This document shows, piece after piece, positions 23,899 to 32,430 of a stretch of DNA of 32,430 nt (its first letter is position 1; each line of letters begins with the position of its first letter). The DNA is from Candidatus Rifleibacteriota bacterium (GTDB taxonomy: Bacteria; Riflebacteria; Ozemobacteria; Ozemobacterales; Ozemobacteraceae): the NCBI GenBank assembly GCA_029565415.1, contig JAKQOH010000179.1, positions 1 through 32,430 of the forward strand, written 5' to 3'. The position numbers and the translations under genes were made by a program. The notes beneath the pieces were generated by a model. It was not told the origin of the DNA. It did no database searches and saw only the letters and a list, made by a program, of their open reading frames with translations.

Positions 23899-26262
23899 TC
23901 AGCCCTGGCGGGGTTGTCCGTTCAGACCGACGCGCCGCTCGACATCCGCAATGCTGACGCCCTGGGCCGCCAGGAACCGTTCGAACCAGGAAACGTCGAC
24001 GCCGAACGAGCGGAGTTCGCCGCGGAATGCGATGACGAGCTGCTCGAGCTCGACCAGATCGCCGACGCGCAGGGTCGGCTTCTTCTGGGACGTGCTCATG
24101 CCGCGCAGGTTGTCGAGAGCGGAGCGGACGGCGCTGGCGAACTCGTAGCGGGTGACCTTCGACACATCGTAGAAGGGCATGCCGGGCAGGAGACCTTTCG
24201 AGATCACGCGCTTGAGGGATTTGAAGGTCCAGTGGCCGGCAGGGACATACACGAAGCCCGTGCTGGCGGGAGTGGCGGGCTGGGAAAGGCGGGCGGCGGC
24301 GGCGGCCGGCATCACGGTCCGACCGTCGGCGAGAGGGATGTAGAAGGCCGCATCCGCCTCGGCCGCGCGGGGTTTGCGGATGGCCGTGGTGCGCGACTGG
24401 CGCTCGCTCTGCGTGGTGAACTGCCAGGAATACCGCGCTGCAAGCTGTTCTCCGGCCTGACTTTTGATCTTGTCGCTGATGAGAACCTTGTACTGCGTTT
24501 CGGCCTCGAGCGGGGCGGCCGGGATGAAGATCGCGCGGTTTCTGCGCGCATCATAGGAGACGCGGCCTTCGACACGTTCCTGGTGCCCGAACACCGAGAT
24601 GTTGATCGGGTTGACCGTGTTCGTGCTGGCCGGTTCGTTGAAGTGGATGAAAATCTTGGAGTTGCGGGCTACCTGCTCCGCGTTGGCGGCGGGCAGGATC
24701 CCGGTCACCTTGAAGGTGGAGAGCGTCTCGCGGGGCGCGGCGCGGCGGGCGGTCGGGGCCGCCTGGCGGGGGGCCGGGGCGTTCCAGTCGGCATCGGCTT
24801 CCATCGCTCCGTCGGCGGCGGCGCCGGTTGCGCCGGCCTCGTCGTCGAGCACTTCGAGTTCGCGCGACTCCTGCACCGGTTCTTTCACGACGGCCTGGCG
24901 CGCCGGGGGGCGTGTCTGACGGGGCGCAGCCGCGAAGGCTTCGGGCATGGCCGGGGCGGCGGCCGGCGAGGTGGTCGCAAAGGTCGATGCAAAGCCGGCA
25001 TGAAGGGGCCGGCCGGACAGATCCGTGATGCCCTGGGTGATGATGACGCGATAGGAGCGGTTCGCGTCGAGCACCCCGACCGGGGTCAGCATGGCGCGTT
25101 TCTGGCCGCTCAGATACTGAATCTTGGCGGGCACAGGGCCGAACTCGTCCTCGACCCGGAAGGTGAACTCGTTGAGCGTCTCGGGCCGCACGTCCTGGCT
25201 GAAGGCGATGGTGATGGGCTGACTGAGGTTGGTGACGACGGAGCCGTTCTGCGGCGACATGCCGACGAGTTTGAGCGGTGCCACATCCTGCACCGGCGCG
25301 GCGACAAAGGCATCCGGGGCGGGCGCATCGAAGCTTCCCGAGTTGATCAGGCCCTGGCGGCGGGCCGGAGCCGAAACGGGAGCGGCGGCGTCCGCCGGCG
25401 CCTCCTCGAGAACATTCGCGGGCACCTCGTAATCCGCAGCGGACGAGCCCCCGACGCGGAACGGAATCACGGTGTTCTTCGGAAGCCGCGCACCCGAGCT
25501 TCCCGACAGCGTTTGGCTGATCGCGACGCCATACTCGTTGCCGGGCCGGAGGGGCTGGCGGGGAACGAGCGTCAGGGTCTTGAGATCGCGCGAAAGCCGG
25601 TAATCGACGCCGACGGTTTCCCGGTTGCACAGGAGCTTCACGGGGGCATCCTTCAGCGACGTGATGTCGAGGGCCTCGCTGAAGCTCACTTCGAGCGGAT
25701 TCTGGGGGTTGAGGGTGCCGCCGGCCATGTTGGCGTTCGTGATCGCCAGCTTCACCGACGCGGCAGCCGCGACGTTCGGAACCGCGATTCCGGCTGAGCC
25801 CGCCGCCTGCATGGCATCCGACATCCCGCCCGCAGCCGCTGCCGAGCGGCCGTTCCCGGCGCCGACGACGCGGAAGTTCCACATCTTCTCGGCGGTTCCG
25901 CCGGAGCCGTCACCGAAGCTGAGCTGGGCGGTATACATCTGACCGGTCTGCAGAGGGGTTTTGGGCTTGAACATGACCTGCCGGGCGGCGGGGTTGTAGA
26001 ACAACTCGCCGTCGATCGACTGGCCGTTCCGGAACAGATTGAGGTTGATCGTCTGATAGAACGCCTGTGACAGGGCGCCGCCGAACTCGACGGTCAGCGG
26101 CGTCGAGGACTGGACATCCGCAGCCATGTCCGCCGGGATGGTGCGGACAACCTGGACGGCCTGTCCGGCGGTTGTCATTCCAACGGCTGCTGACACCGGC
26201 AGCGCGGGTCCTGCTCCGACCAGCAGAGCTCCCAGCACGACGGCTCGAATTCCTCGGTTCAT
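23899..26262 (-). CDS. Exported protein with four Ig-like (SbsA/Big_5) domains and C-terminal SLH-like region
   Basis: The 787-aa product has a signal peptide (MNRGIRAVVLGALLVGAG, cut after PVSA) and four SbsA_Ig/Big_5-type domains at about 30-130, 165-270, 340-435 and 520-625. Each runs PxxG...PLxVxFSxxL ... Y.V.I...I....G and is separated by Ala/Pro-rich or acidic linkers. At the C-terminus (677-787), HWTFKSLKRVISKGLLPGMP and VTRYEFASAVRSAL resemble an SLH domain, followed by LEQLVIAFRGELRSFGVDV as seen after SLH in some outer-membrane proteins. The start is ATG 26262 with GAGGAGG 6 nt upstream; an upstream in-frame extension lacks such a site. Probably a surface or S-layer-associated protein. 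The SLH call is moderate. Confidence 0.8.
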   Translation of the reverse strand: MNRGIRAVVLGALLVGAGPALPVSAAVGMTTAGQAVQVVRTIPADMAADVQSSTPLTVEFGGALSQAFYQTINLNLFRNGQSIDGELFYNPAARQVMFKPKTPLQTGQMYTAQLSFGDGSGGTAEKMWNFRVVGAGNGRSAAAAGGMSDAMQAAGSAGIAVPNVAAAASVKLAITNANMAGGTLNPQNPLEVSFSEALDITSLKDAPVKLLCNRETVGVDYRLSRDLKTLTLVPRQPLRPGNEYGVAISQTLSGSSGARLPKNTVIPFRVGGSSAADYEVPANVLEEAPADAAAPVSAPARRQGLINSGSFDAPAPDAFVAAPVQDVAPLKLVGMSPQNGSVVTNLSQPITIAFSQDVRPETLNEFTFRVEDEFGPVPAKIQYLSGQKRAMLTPVGVLDANRSYRVIITQGITDLSGRPLHAGFASTFATTSPAAAPAMPEAFAAAPRQTRPPARQAVVKEPVQESRELEVLDDEAGATGAAADGAMEADADWNAPAPRQAAPTARRAAPRETLSTFKVTGILPAANAEQVARNSKIFIHFNEPASTNTVNPINISVFGHQERVEGRVSYDARRNRAIFIPAAPLEAETQYKVLISDKIKSQAGEQLAARYSWQFTTQSERQSRTTAIRKPRAAEADAAFYIPLADGRTVMPAAAAARLSQPATPASTGFVYVPAGHWTFKSLKRVISKGLLPGMPFYDVSKVTRYEFASAVRSALDNLRGMSTSQKKPTLRVGDLVELEQLVIAFRGELRSFGVDVSWFERFLAAQGVSIADVERRVGLNGQPRQG

Positions 26263-26587
26263 GGTAAACCTCCTCGAAGGGTCCAGACGATTCGGTATCA
26301 TCATCGGCATATTCGGGCAGGATGTTTACCCACCAACCTTCGATGACGAACACGGCATGTGCGCCGACACGCTCAGGGTATCGATCAGGGCAGATGCGAA
26401 CGCCGTTACCCGCTCCGGCACGTGCGCCGCGGGAACGAATCGATTCTCTGGAAGGCCCTCCCGACAGCACCGTGAGTTTGGGCAGAAGACGGATGAGTGT
26501 TTGCCCAAGGCAGGGAATCTGTGGTATAACCCACCAACCCGGTCATTCTTTGGAACATGACGGCAGGTCACTGAAGGAGTCTCAGCA
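26263..26587. other. Divergent intergenic region, 325 bp
   Basis: No convincing gene is seen here; small open frames lack ribosome-binding sites and overlap promoter elements. It holds the V-ATPase promoter (26501-26530), an 11-bp direct repeat ACCCACCAACC at 26328-26338 and 26529-26539, and a 7-bp inverted pair TTGGGCA (26478-26484) / TGCCCAA (26502-26508). No clear -35/-10 pair was found for the minus-strand gene. Confidence 0.6.
26501..26530 (+). promoter_or_regulatory. Promoter of the V-type ATPase operon
   Basis: TTGCCC (26501-26506), 18 nt, then TATAAC (26525-26530) preceded by TGG, i.e. an extended -10 of the TGn type. The predicted start is near 26537. The -35 overlaps the right arm of a TTGGGCA/TGCCCAA inverted pair, and the start-site region overlaps one copy of an 11-bp direct repeat. 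Confidence 0.6.
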
Positions 26588-27199
26588 ATGGGTATCGATG
26601 TCGCCACCTTCACCAAACAGCTGCGCGAGGACGGGATCGAAGCCGCCCGCCGCGAGGCCGAGAAGATTCTGGCCGATGCGAAGGCGAAAGCCGAGCACGA
26701 GAAGGAACAGGCGAAAGCCGCAGCCCGCCGACTGGTCCAGGAAGGCGAAGCCGAAGCTGCCCGCCACCGCCAGAAGGTCGAGGCCGAGCTGCGCCTTGCC
26801 GCCCGGGATCTCATTCTCGATGTGAAGAAACGTCTGGAAAACCTCACCCGCGGTCTCCTCCAGCCCGTCGTCGCCGAGAAGCTGTCGGCTGCCGACGTCG
26901 TCGAGGCCTCGATCAAGGAACTGCTCAAGACCCAGAAGACCGGTCGCGAGTGGGAAGTCGCGCTTGGCCCCGTCGTCGGCGCGAAGCTGACCCAGGCCGC
27001 CGTCTCCGACCTGTTCAAGACGGCCGACGGCCGCGCGCGTCTCGGCGAGACGCTCAAGACCGCCGGTTTCACCCTGCGCGACGCCGCTTCCGGCGAAGTC
27101 GTCGAACTGACCGAAGCCTCCGTTTCCGAGGCCTTCGGCCGCCTGATCGCGCCTGAACTCCGTGCCCTCCTGGACAAGGCCGAGCAAACCGGAAAGTAA
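26588..27199 (+). CDS. atpE: V-type ATP synthase subunit E
   Basis: Peripheral-stalk subunit linking the V1 head to the membrane part. The 203-aa product has a long N-terminal coiled coil rich in Ala, Glu, Lys and Arg (about 12-95; REAEKILADAKAKAEHEKEQ) and a compact C-terminal domain, as in other E subunits. GAAGGAG precedes the ATG. First gene of the operon E-DUF2764-A-B-D-I, the arrangement found in spirochaetes and Bacteroidetes. Confidence 0.88.
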   Translation: MGIDVATFTKQLREDGIEAARREAEKILADAKAKAEHEKEQAKAAARRLVQEGEAEAARHRQKVEAELRLAARDLILDVKKRLENLTRGLLQPVVAEKLSAADVVEASIKELLKTQKTGREWEVALGPVVGAKLTQAAVSDLFKTADGRARLGETLKTAGFTLRDAASGEVVELTEASVSEAFGRLIAPELRALLDKAEQTGK

Positions 27200-27208
27200 G
27201 TCGCAGCC

Positions 27209-27913
27209 GTGAGTTCGCGACTTTTCTATCTTCTTTCTTCGCTGCCCCCGCTTCCCGGGTTCGGTGAGCCTCTTCCGTGCAGCCTCGAGAACGTTCTCAC
27301 CGCGATGCGCACCGAGGAGGACCCGACGCTCGATCTGCTGGCCGACTGTTTCGCCGTCGAGCCCGCCCTGCGCGCCATGCAGAAAAGCCGTCTGGTCGGC
27401 CACGCCGCCGAGCCGCCGGCCGAGCTGATGGAGCTGCTTCCTGAGGCCCTGCGTGAGCGGGTCGCCCTCTGGCCCTCCGCCGAGGACGAGGTGGCCTGGC
27501 ATGAGGATGTGTGTTTCGCCTGGTTCCGGTACATGCACCAGACCGGGCTGCGCGTCGGATCCCGCCTGCTCCAGCGCTGGAGCACCTGGGAGATGTCCCT
27601 GGCCGTCCTGCTCGCGAACACGCGGGACACGGCCGTATCGGCTCCCGATCAGGCCCGGCCGCTTCCCCCCGACGCCCCCGCCTATGATTATGCCGCGCTG
27701 ATCAACGAGTGGAGCAATGCCGCCGACCCGATGACCGGCGAGCACAAACTCGACGAGGCGCGGTTCGCCTTTCTCGCCGCCGAGTCGACCCGCTACTCGT
27801 TCGAACTCGATGAACTGGTGTTCTACCTGCTGAAGCTCAGACTGCTGTCCCGGTATGCGGCTCTCGACCGGGGCGCGGCGCTCAAGATACTCGAGGAGGT
27901 CACCGCCCTGTGA
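27209..27913 (+). CDS. DUF2764 protein, V-ATPase operon subunit-C-position protein
   Basis: The 234-aa product begins SSRLFYLLSSLPPL and contains helical segments with ALINEWSNAADPM and FELDELVFYLLKLRLLSRY. This matches the DUF2764 proteins encoded between V-ATPase E and A genes of Bacteroidetes and spirochaetes. They occupy the place of the central-stalk-to-membrane connector (subunit C/d), which is otherwise missing, so they may do that job; this is inference. It starts at GTG, 9 nt after atpE, and its stop overlaps the atpA GTG start by 4 nt. Confidence 0.75.
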   Translation: MSSRLFYLLSSLPPLPGFGEPLPCSLENVLTAMRTEEDPTLDLLADCFAVEPALRAMQKSRLVGHAAEPPAELMELLPEALRERVALWPSAEDEVAWHEDVCFAWFRYMHQTGLRVGSRLLQRWSTWEMSLAVLLANTRDTAVSAPDQARPLPPDAPAYDYAALINEWSNAADPMTGEHKLDEARFAFLAAESTRYSFELDELVFYLLKLRLLSRYAALDRGAALKILEEVTAL

Positions 27914-29649
27914 GCGTATCCGGACGCATTGTTACAATATTTGGTAATATGGTCACCGCCGAATTCGATGGCGCGATCCGGCAGAACGCCGTGGCCTACT
28001 GCCACCGCGCCGACGGCGTGCGGCTGATGGCCGAGATCATCCGCATCCGCGGGAACCGCGCCGACATGCAGGTGTTCGAGCTGACCCGCGGCCTGAAGGT
28101 GGGCGACGTGGTCGATGTGACTGACGAGCTGCTCTCGCTCGAGCTCGGGCCGGGCCTGCTGGGCCAGATCTACGACGGCCTCCAGAACCCACTGCCGGAG
28201 TTTGCCGAGAAGGTGGGCAAGTTCCTCGAGCCCGGCAACTACTTCAAGCCGCTCAACCGCTCGACGAAGTGGGAGTTCACCCCGCTCGCGAAGCCCGGAA
28301 CCGCTGTCCGGGCCGCCGATGCCCTCGGCAAGGTGAAGGAAAGCATTTTCGACCATTACATTTTCGCCCCGTTCGATCTCGAGGGCGAATGGAAGCTCAA
28401 GAGCCTCGTCGGCGCCGGCTCCTACGCGGTCGATCACAAGATCGCCGAACTCGAGAATGCCGAGGGGAAAACTATAGCGGTCAATATGATCAACCGCTGG
28501 CCCGTCCGCATCCCGCTGACGCATTACGCCGAGCGGCTTCTGCCCGCGACCCCGCTGGTCACCAAGCAGCGCATCATCGATACCTTCTTTCCGATCACCC
28601 GCGGCGGCACCTACTGCATCCCCGGCCCGTTCGGCGCCGGCAAGACCGTTCTGCAGCAGATCACCAGCCGTCACGCCGAGGTCGACGTCGTCATCTCGGC
28701 CGCCTGCGGCGAGCGCGCCGGCGAGGTCGTCGAGACCCTGCGCGAGTTCCCCCACCTGACCGATCCGCGCACCGGCAAGACGCTGATGGAGCGCACGATC
28801 ATCATCTGCAACACCTCCAGCATGCCCGTCGCCGCCCGCGAATCCTCCGTCTACACGGCCGTGACGCTCGGCGAATACTACCGCCTCCAGGGGCTCCACG
28901 TGCTGCTGCTGGCCGACTCGACCTCCCGCTGGGCCCAGGCCCTGCGCGAGATGAGCGGCCGCCTCGAGGAGATCCCCGGCGAGGAGGCCTTCCCGGCCTA
29001 CCTCGAAAGCTCGATCGCCCGCTTCTACGAGCGCGGCGGCTCGGTGAAGCTGCGCGACGGCCGCGAGGCCTCGCTCACGATCGGCGGCGCCGTCAGCCCC
29101 GCCGGCGGCAACTTCGAGGAGCCGGTCACGCAGGGCACGCTCAAGGTCGTCGGCTTGTTCCTCGGCCTCTCGTATGCCCGCTCCTACGCCCGCCGCTTCC
29201 CCGCGATCGATCCGCTCGAATCCTGGTCGAAATACCACGGCATCATCGACGAGAAGAAGGTCGCCTGGGCCCGCTCGTTCCTGCGCCGCGGCCGGTCCGT
29301 CTTCGAGATGATGCAGGTCGTCGGCGAAGAGGGCACCTCGATGGACGATTACGTCGTCTACCTCAAGAGCGAGTTCCTCGACTCGGTGTATCTGCAGCAG
29401 AACTCGTTCGACGACGTCGACGCCGCCTGCCCGCCCGACCGCCAGAAAGACCTGTTCGGCCGCGTCTGCCGCGTGCTCGAACACGAGTTCACCTTCACCG
29501 ACAAGGACAAGGCCCGCGACACCTTCTTCACGCTCACCGAACAGTTCCGCAACTGGAACTACGCAAAGGTCGGCGCCGATGCCATGAAGGATGCCGAAGC
29601 AAAGATCGCAGCCTGTCTGCTGGCCGAGAAGGAGGCCGCCCATGCGTAA
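27910..29649 (+). CDS. atpA: V-type ATP synthase catalytic subunit A
   Basis: Catalytic nucleotide-binding subunit of the V1 head. The 579-aa product has an N-terminal beta barrel (about 1-75), the A-subunit-specific bulge (about 110-200), and the catalytic core with Walker A GPFGAGKT (239-246), [32 protein letters not shown] with Walker B, and [15 protein letters not shown]. The helical C-terminal domain is complete. Length is normal for the family. It starts at GTG within the stop of the DUF2764 gene; its last codons overlap the atpB start. Bases near the start and at about 28465-28495 are distinctly AT-richer than the rest. Confidence 0.98.
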   Translation: MSVSGRIVTIFGNMVTAEFDGAIRQNAVAYCHRADGVRLMAEIIRIRGNRADMQVFELTRGLKVGDVVDVTDELLSLELGPGLLGQIYDGLQNPLPEFAEKVGKFLEPGNYFKPLNRSTKWEFTPLAKPGTAVRAADALGKVKESIFDHYIFAPFDLEGEWKLKSLVGAGSYAVDHKIAELENAEGKTIAVNMINRWPVRIPLTHYAERLLPATPLVTKQRIIDTFFPITRGGTYCIPGPFGAGKTVLQQITSRHAEVDVVISAACGERAGEVVETLREFPHLTDPRTGKTLMERTIIICNTSSMPVAARESSVYTAVTLGEYYRLQGLHVLLLADSTSRWAQALREMSGRLEEIPGEEAFPAYLESSIARFYERGGSVKLRDGREASLTIGGAVSPAGGNFEEPVTQGTLKVVGLFLGLSYARSYARRFPAIDPLESWSKYHGIIDEKKVAWARSFLRRGRSVFEMMQVVGEEGTSMDDYVVYLKSEFLDSVYLQQNSFDDVDAACPPDRQKDLFGRVCRVLEHEFTFTDKDKARDTFFTLTEQFRNWNYAKVGADAMKDAEAKIAACLLAEKEAAHA

Positions 29650-30973
29650 ATACTACACCCGCATCGACCGCATCGCCGGAAACGTCGCCATGCTCAAGGC
29701 CACCGGCGTCGGCTTCGAAGAGCTTGCCATCATCGAGGGCCGTGTCGGCCGCTCACTCGCCCAGGTCATCAAAGTGTCTGGCGAGGATGTATCGCTCCAG
29801 GTATTCTCTGGAACCCGCGGCCTGTCCACCGGCGACCGCGTGAGCTTCCTCGGCTCGGCGATGCGCTTCAGCTTCTCCGAAGACCTGTTCGGCCGCATCT
29901 TCACGGGCGGCGGCGAGCCGCGCGACGGCCGCAGCACGCTCACCGAGAACCTGATCGAGGTCGGCGGTCCCGCCGTCAACCCGGCCGTGCGCCTCATGCC
30001 CAGCCGCATGATCGCCACGAACATCCCGATGATCGACGTGTTCAACACCCTCGTCGAGGGCCAGAAGCTGCCGATCTTCTCGATCCCCGGCGAGCCCTAC
30101 AACGAGCTGCTCGCGCGCATCGCCCTCCAGGCCGAAGCCGATGTCATCGTGCTCGGCGGCATGGGCCTCAAATACGACGAATACCTGTTCTTCAAGCAGC
30201 GGCTCGAGGAAGGCGGCGCCCTGTCGCGCACGATCATGTTCGTCCACACCGCCTCCGACCCGGTCGTCGAGTGCATGCTCACCCCCGACATCGCCCTCAC
30301 CGTCGCCGAGCGGTTCGCCGTCCAGGGGAAGCGCGTGCTGGTGCTTCTGACCGACATGACCAACTTCGCCAACGCGCTCAAGGAGATCTCGATCACGATG
30401 GAGCAGATCCCCTCGAACCGCGGTTACCCCGGCGATCTGTATTCCCAGCTGGCCTCGCGGTACGAGAAGGCCGTCGTGTTCGACAACGGCGGCTCGCTCA
30501 CGACGATGGCCGTCACCACGATGCCCGGCGACGACGTCACCCACCCGGTTCCGGATAACACCGGCTATATTACGGAAGGCCAGTTCTACCTGAAGGGCGG
30601 CTGGATCGAGCCGTTCGGCTCGCTTTCGCGCCTCAAACAGCTCGTCAACGGCCGCACCCGCGACGATCACCGCGCGATCATGGATGGCTGCATCCAGCTC
30701 TATGCGAAATGCCGCGAAACCCGCGAGAAGCGCGCCATGGGCTTCGAGATGTCGCCCTGGGATCTGAAGCTGATCCGGTATGGCGAGGAGTTCGAGAAGC
30801 GCATGATGGACCTCTCGGTCAACAACACCCTCACCGTCGCCCTCGACCGGTGCTGGGAACTGCTGGCCGAGGTGTTCGAACCGCGTGAGACGGGCATCCG
30901 GTCCGCGCTGTGCGAGAAATACTGGCCGAAGAAAGCGGGCGCCGCCGTCGAGACCGTCCCCGCCAGCGCCTGA
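29642..30973 (+). CDS. atpB: V-type ATP synthase regulatory subunit B
   Basis: Non-catalytic nucleotide-binding subunit alternating with A in the V1 hexamer. The 443-aa product replaces the P-loop by IPGEPYNEL (148-156), the normal B-subunit feature. It also carries [37 protein letters not shown], and [23 protein letters not shown] 29642 is chosen because GAAGGAGG lies just upstream and the family N-terminus ([12 protein letters not shown]) follows; it overlaps the atpA end by 8 nt. Confidence 0.97.
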   Translation: MRKYYTRIDRIAGNVAMLKATGVGFEELAIIEGRVGRSLAQVIKVSGEDVSLQVFSGTRGLSTGDRVSFLGSAMRFSFSEDLFGRIFTGGGEPRDGRSTLTENLIEVGGPAVNPAVRLMPSRMIATNIPMIDVFNTLVEGQKLPIFSIPGEPYNELLARIALQAEADVIVLGGMGLKYDEYLFFKQRLEEGGALSRTIMFVHTASDPVVECMLTPDIALTVAERFAVQGKRVLVLLTDMTNFANALKEISITMEQIPSNRGYPGDLYSQLASRYEKAVVFDNGGSLTTMAVTTMPGDDVTHPVPDNTGYITEGQFYLKGGWIEPFGSLSRLKQLVNGRTRDDHRAIMDGCIQLYAKCRETREKRAMGFEMSPWDLKLIRYGEEFEKRMMDLSVNNTLTVALDRCWELLAEVFEPRETGIRSALCEKYWPKKAGAAVETVPASA

Positions 30974-30994
30974 ACCTTCCGGAGATAATCGCCG

Positions 30995-31606
30995 ATGGCC
31001 GAAAAGATCAAGAAAACCCGTCCGGAGCTGCTGAAGCAGAGACGATCGCTGGCCCTGTTCCAGCGGTTCCTGCCGACGCTGCTGCTCAAGAAACAGCAGA
31101 TCCAGATGGAGATCCTCAAGGTGCGCATCCAGCGGAAGCGCATCCGTGAGGAGATCGAACGCATGATCCGGCAGATCGAACCCTGGGTCACGCTGTTCAG
31201 CGAGGAGCTGCCCGGCCGCGTGACGGACCTGGTGCGGGTGAAGCGCCTGGAACGCGGCGAGATGAACGTCGCCGGCATCCGGCTGCCCGTGCTTCGGCAC
31301 GTCGAATACGAGATCAAGCCCTACAGCCGGCTGGTCACGGCCCCCTGGGTCGATGCCGGTGTCGAGTTCGTGAAGAACCTGCTCCAGGAGCGGGAACGCC
31401 TCAAGGTGCTCCTCGAACAGGAGCGGCTGCTTCAGCAGGAGCTGCGCAAGGTCACCCAGCGGGTGAACTTGTTCGAAAAGGTGATGATCCCACGGGCGAA
31501 GGAGAACATCCGCACCATCCGGATCAACCTCGCCGAGGAGCAGACGGCCGCCGTCGGCCGTTCCAAGATCGCCAAGGGCAAATCCGCCGAAGGAGGCGCC
31601 GCATGA
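30995..31606 (+). CDS. atpD: V-type ATP synthase subunit D
   Basis: Central rotor-shaft subunit, the counterpart of F-type gamma. The 203-aa product begins KIKKTRPELLKQRRSLALF and forms long N- and C-terminal coiled-coil helices (about 5-70 and 125-190), with the C-terminal part LRKVTQRVNLFEKVMIPRAKENIR matching the conserved D-subunit signature. A short Lys/Gly/Ala tail follows. GGAG lies 10 nt before the ATG. The stop overlaps the next start as ATGA. Confidence 0.93.
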   Translation: MAEKIKKTRPELLKQRRSLALFQRFLPTLLLKKQQIQMEILKVRIQRKRIREEIERMIRQIEPWVTLFSEELPGRVTDLVRVKRLERGEMNVAGIRLPVLRHVEYEIKPYSRLVTAPWVDAGVEFVKNLLQERERLKVLLEQERLLQQELRKVTQRVNLFEKVMIPRAKENIRTIRINLAEEQTAAVGRSKIAKGKSAEGGAA

Positions 31607-32430
31607 TCCAGCCGATGAAGCGCGTGTTCATCGCCGGCCGCCAGTCTGACCGGCAGGCCATCCTTGCGGCCCTGTATGCCGCGGGGGTCGTCCATGTCGA
31701 GGCGGCCCGGCCCGACGCCGTCAAGCCGCCGGCGGAACTTTCCCAGGACCTGGCGCGCGGGGAAAAGGCCCTCCAGGCGATTGATGCGGTCGAGCCGTCC
31801 ACCGATGCCGCCGCCGCCCCTCCCGGCACCCCGGCGCGCCTGATCGACGAGGTGCATGCCCAGCTGGTGCTGATCGAGCGCCTCCACACGGACCGCGCCG
31901 AACTCCAGCGGGAGCTGGCCCAGGTCCGGCCGTGGGGCCGCATCAGCCAGTCTGATCTGGAAAAACTCGACGAGGCGGGCCTGACCGTGCGATTCTGCCT
32001 TTGCCCGTCGGCGTATCTGAAAGATTCTATAACTGCTGATATCATTCATGAGGTGGGTGTGACCGACGGAACGTCGGCCGTGCTCGCGATCGGCCGCGGT
32101 GCCGTCGACATCCGGCCGCCGGCTCAGGAGATCCCCGCTCCGGCCCGCGATGCCACCGAGATCGAGGCGGCTCTGGGGACGCTCCGGGAAGAGGAGCGCC
32201 GGCTCTGCGGCGGCCTCCGCGAACTCGCGATGCGGCGGGAGGACGTGCGTGCCTACCTTGCCGAGCTGCGCGAGCGCATCACGTTCCACCAGGTCGAAAC
32301 CGGCCTGGCCGAAGAGGGGCCGGCCTTCGTCCTGCAGGGCTGGGTGCCCGAACACCGGATCGAGGCGCTGCACACGGCTCTCGAGGGAACGCGCCTGCCC
32401 GTGGGCGTCGTGGCCCAGCCGCCGGCCGAT
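31603..32430 (+). CDS. atpI: V-type ATP synthase subunit I, N-terminal part (runs off the window)
   Basis: Membrane stator subunit (subunit a homologue) that forms the ion half-channels. Only the first 276 codons are in the window. They cover the cytoplasmic domain: MIQPMKRVFIAGRQSDRQA, a first alpha/beta part, helical hairpins (about 83-125 and 185-235), and the FVLQGWVPEHRIEAL motif near residue 252 that recurs in I subunits. The membrane domain lies beyond the end. The start overlaps the atpD stop by 4 nt and is preceded by GAAGGAGG. The proteolipid gene (atpK), normally next, is not visible. Confidence 0.92.
   Translation, partial: MIQPMKRVFIAGRQSDRQAILAALYAAGVVHVEAARPDAVKPPAELSQDLARGEKALQAIDAVEPSTDAAAAPPGTPARLIDEVHAQLVLIERLHTDRAELQRELAQVRPWGRISQSDLEKLDEAGLTVRFCLCPSAYLKDSITADIIHEVGVTDGTSAVLAIGRGAVDIRPPAQEIPAPARDATEIEAALGTLREEERRLCGGLRELAMRREDVRAYLAELRERITFHQVETGLAEEGPAFVLQGWVPEHRIEALHTALEGTRLPVGVVAQPPAD

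Noticed and set aside
23806..25797. Plus-strand open frame of 663 codons
   Set aside because: Antisense to the Ig-like exported protein, which has a signal peptide, strong ribosome-binding site and repeated domains; the plus-strand frame has none of these.
26322..26825. Plus-strand open frame in the intergenic region running into atpE
   Set aside because: It crosses the V-ATPase promoter and start in another frame, with no ribosome-binding site or domain.
27823..29643. Minus-strand open frame of 606 codons across atpA
   Set aside because: Shadow of atpA, whose identity is certain.

Overview
This is a GC-rich, gene-dense bacterial chromosomal segment of core and housekeeping genes, with no phage, insertion sequence, CRISPR, tRNA or rRNA seen. 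The gene set points to a free-living diderm-like bacterium outside the best-studied phyla. It combines an SRP/S16/TrmD/L19 operon, a PhoH/7TM-HD/YbeY/Era operon of the type common in Gram-positives, sigma-54 regulation, a FapA (DUF342) protein, an SLH-like cell-envelope protein, and the spirochaete/Bacteroidetes-style V-type ATPase operon containing a DUF2764 protein. A candidate phylum of the Riflebacteria (Ozemobacteria) kind or a GC-rich spirochaete relative would fit. This placement is inference; no phylogeny was run.

Layout: (1) 1-358, a divergent promoter region between a truncated gene for an acidic protein (minus strand) and ffh. (2) 359-6024, ffh-rpsP-khpA-rimM-trmD-rplS-lepB-rbgA, an operon for protein targeting, ribosome assembly, tRNA modification and signal-peptide cleavage. 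(3) 6021-15997, phoH, 7TM-HD phosphodiesterase, ybeY, two DUF21/CBS transporters, a DUF502 membrane protein, a secreted DUF3048 protein and era; almost all overlap or abut, so regions 2 and 3 may be one very long transcription unit. (4) 16044-20774, a regulatory block: a membrane-anchored protein with a degenerate nucleotidyl-cyclase-like domain and HEAT repeats, then an NtrC-type sigma-54 activator, two tandem palindromes and a canonical -24/-12 promoter, then ptsN, an RsbW-like ATPase and ndk, closed by a strong intrinsic terminator. (5) 20821-22422, an AsmA/TamB-like protein converging on the minus-strand pair fapA and an Ig-like/SLH-like exported protein (22380-26262). (6) 26263-26587, a divergent intergenic region with the V-ATPase promoter, then the V-ATPase operon E-DUF2764-A-B-D-I, cut by the window end inside subunit I.

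The most interesting stretch is region 4. A cyclase-like/HEAT protein is coupled to a sigma-54 activator that sits directly upstream of what look like its own binding sites and target promoter, and the target operon joins a PTS-type phosphocarrier (EIIA-Ntr), an anti-sigma-type ATPase and nucleoside diphosphate kinase. Each family is known; the arrangement as a regulatory module is inferred from sequence and order only.
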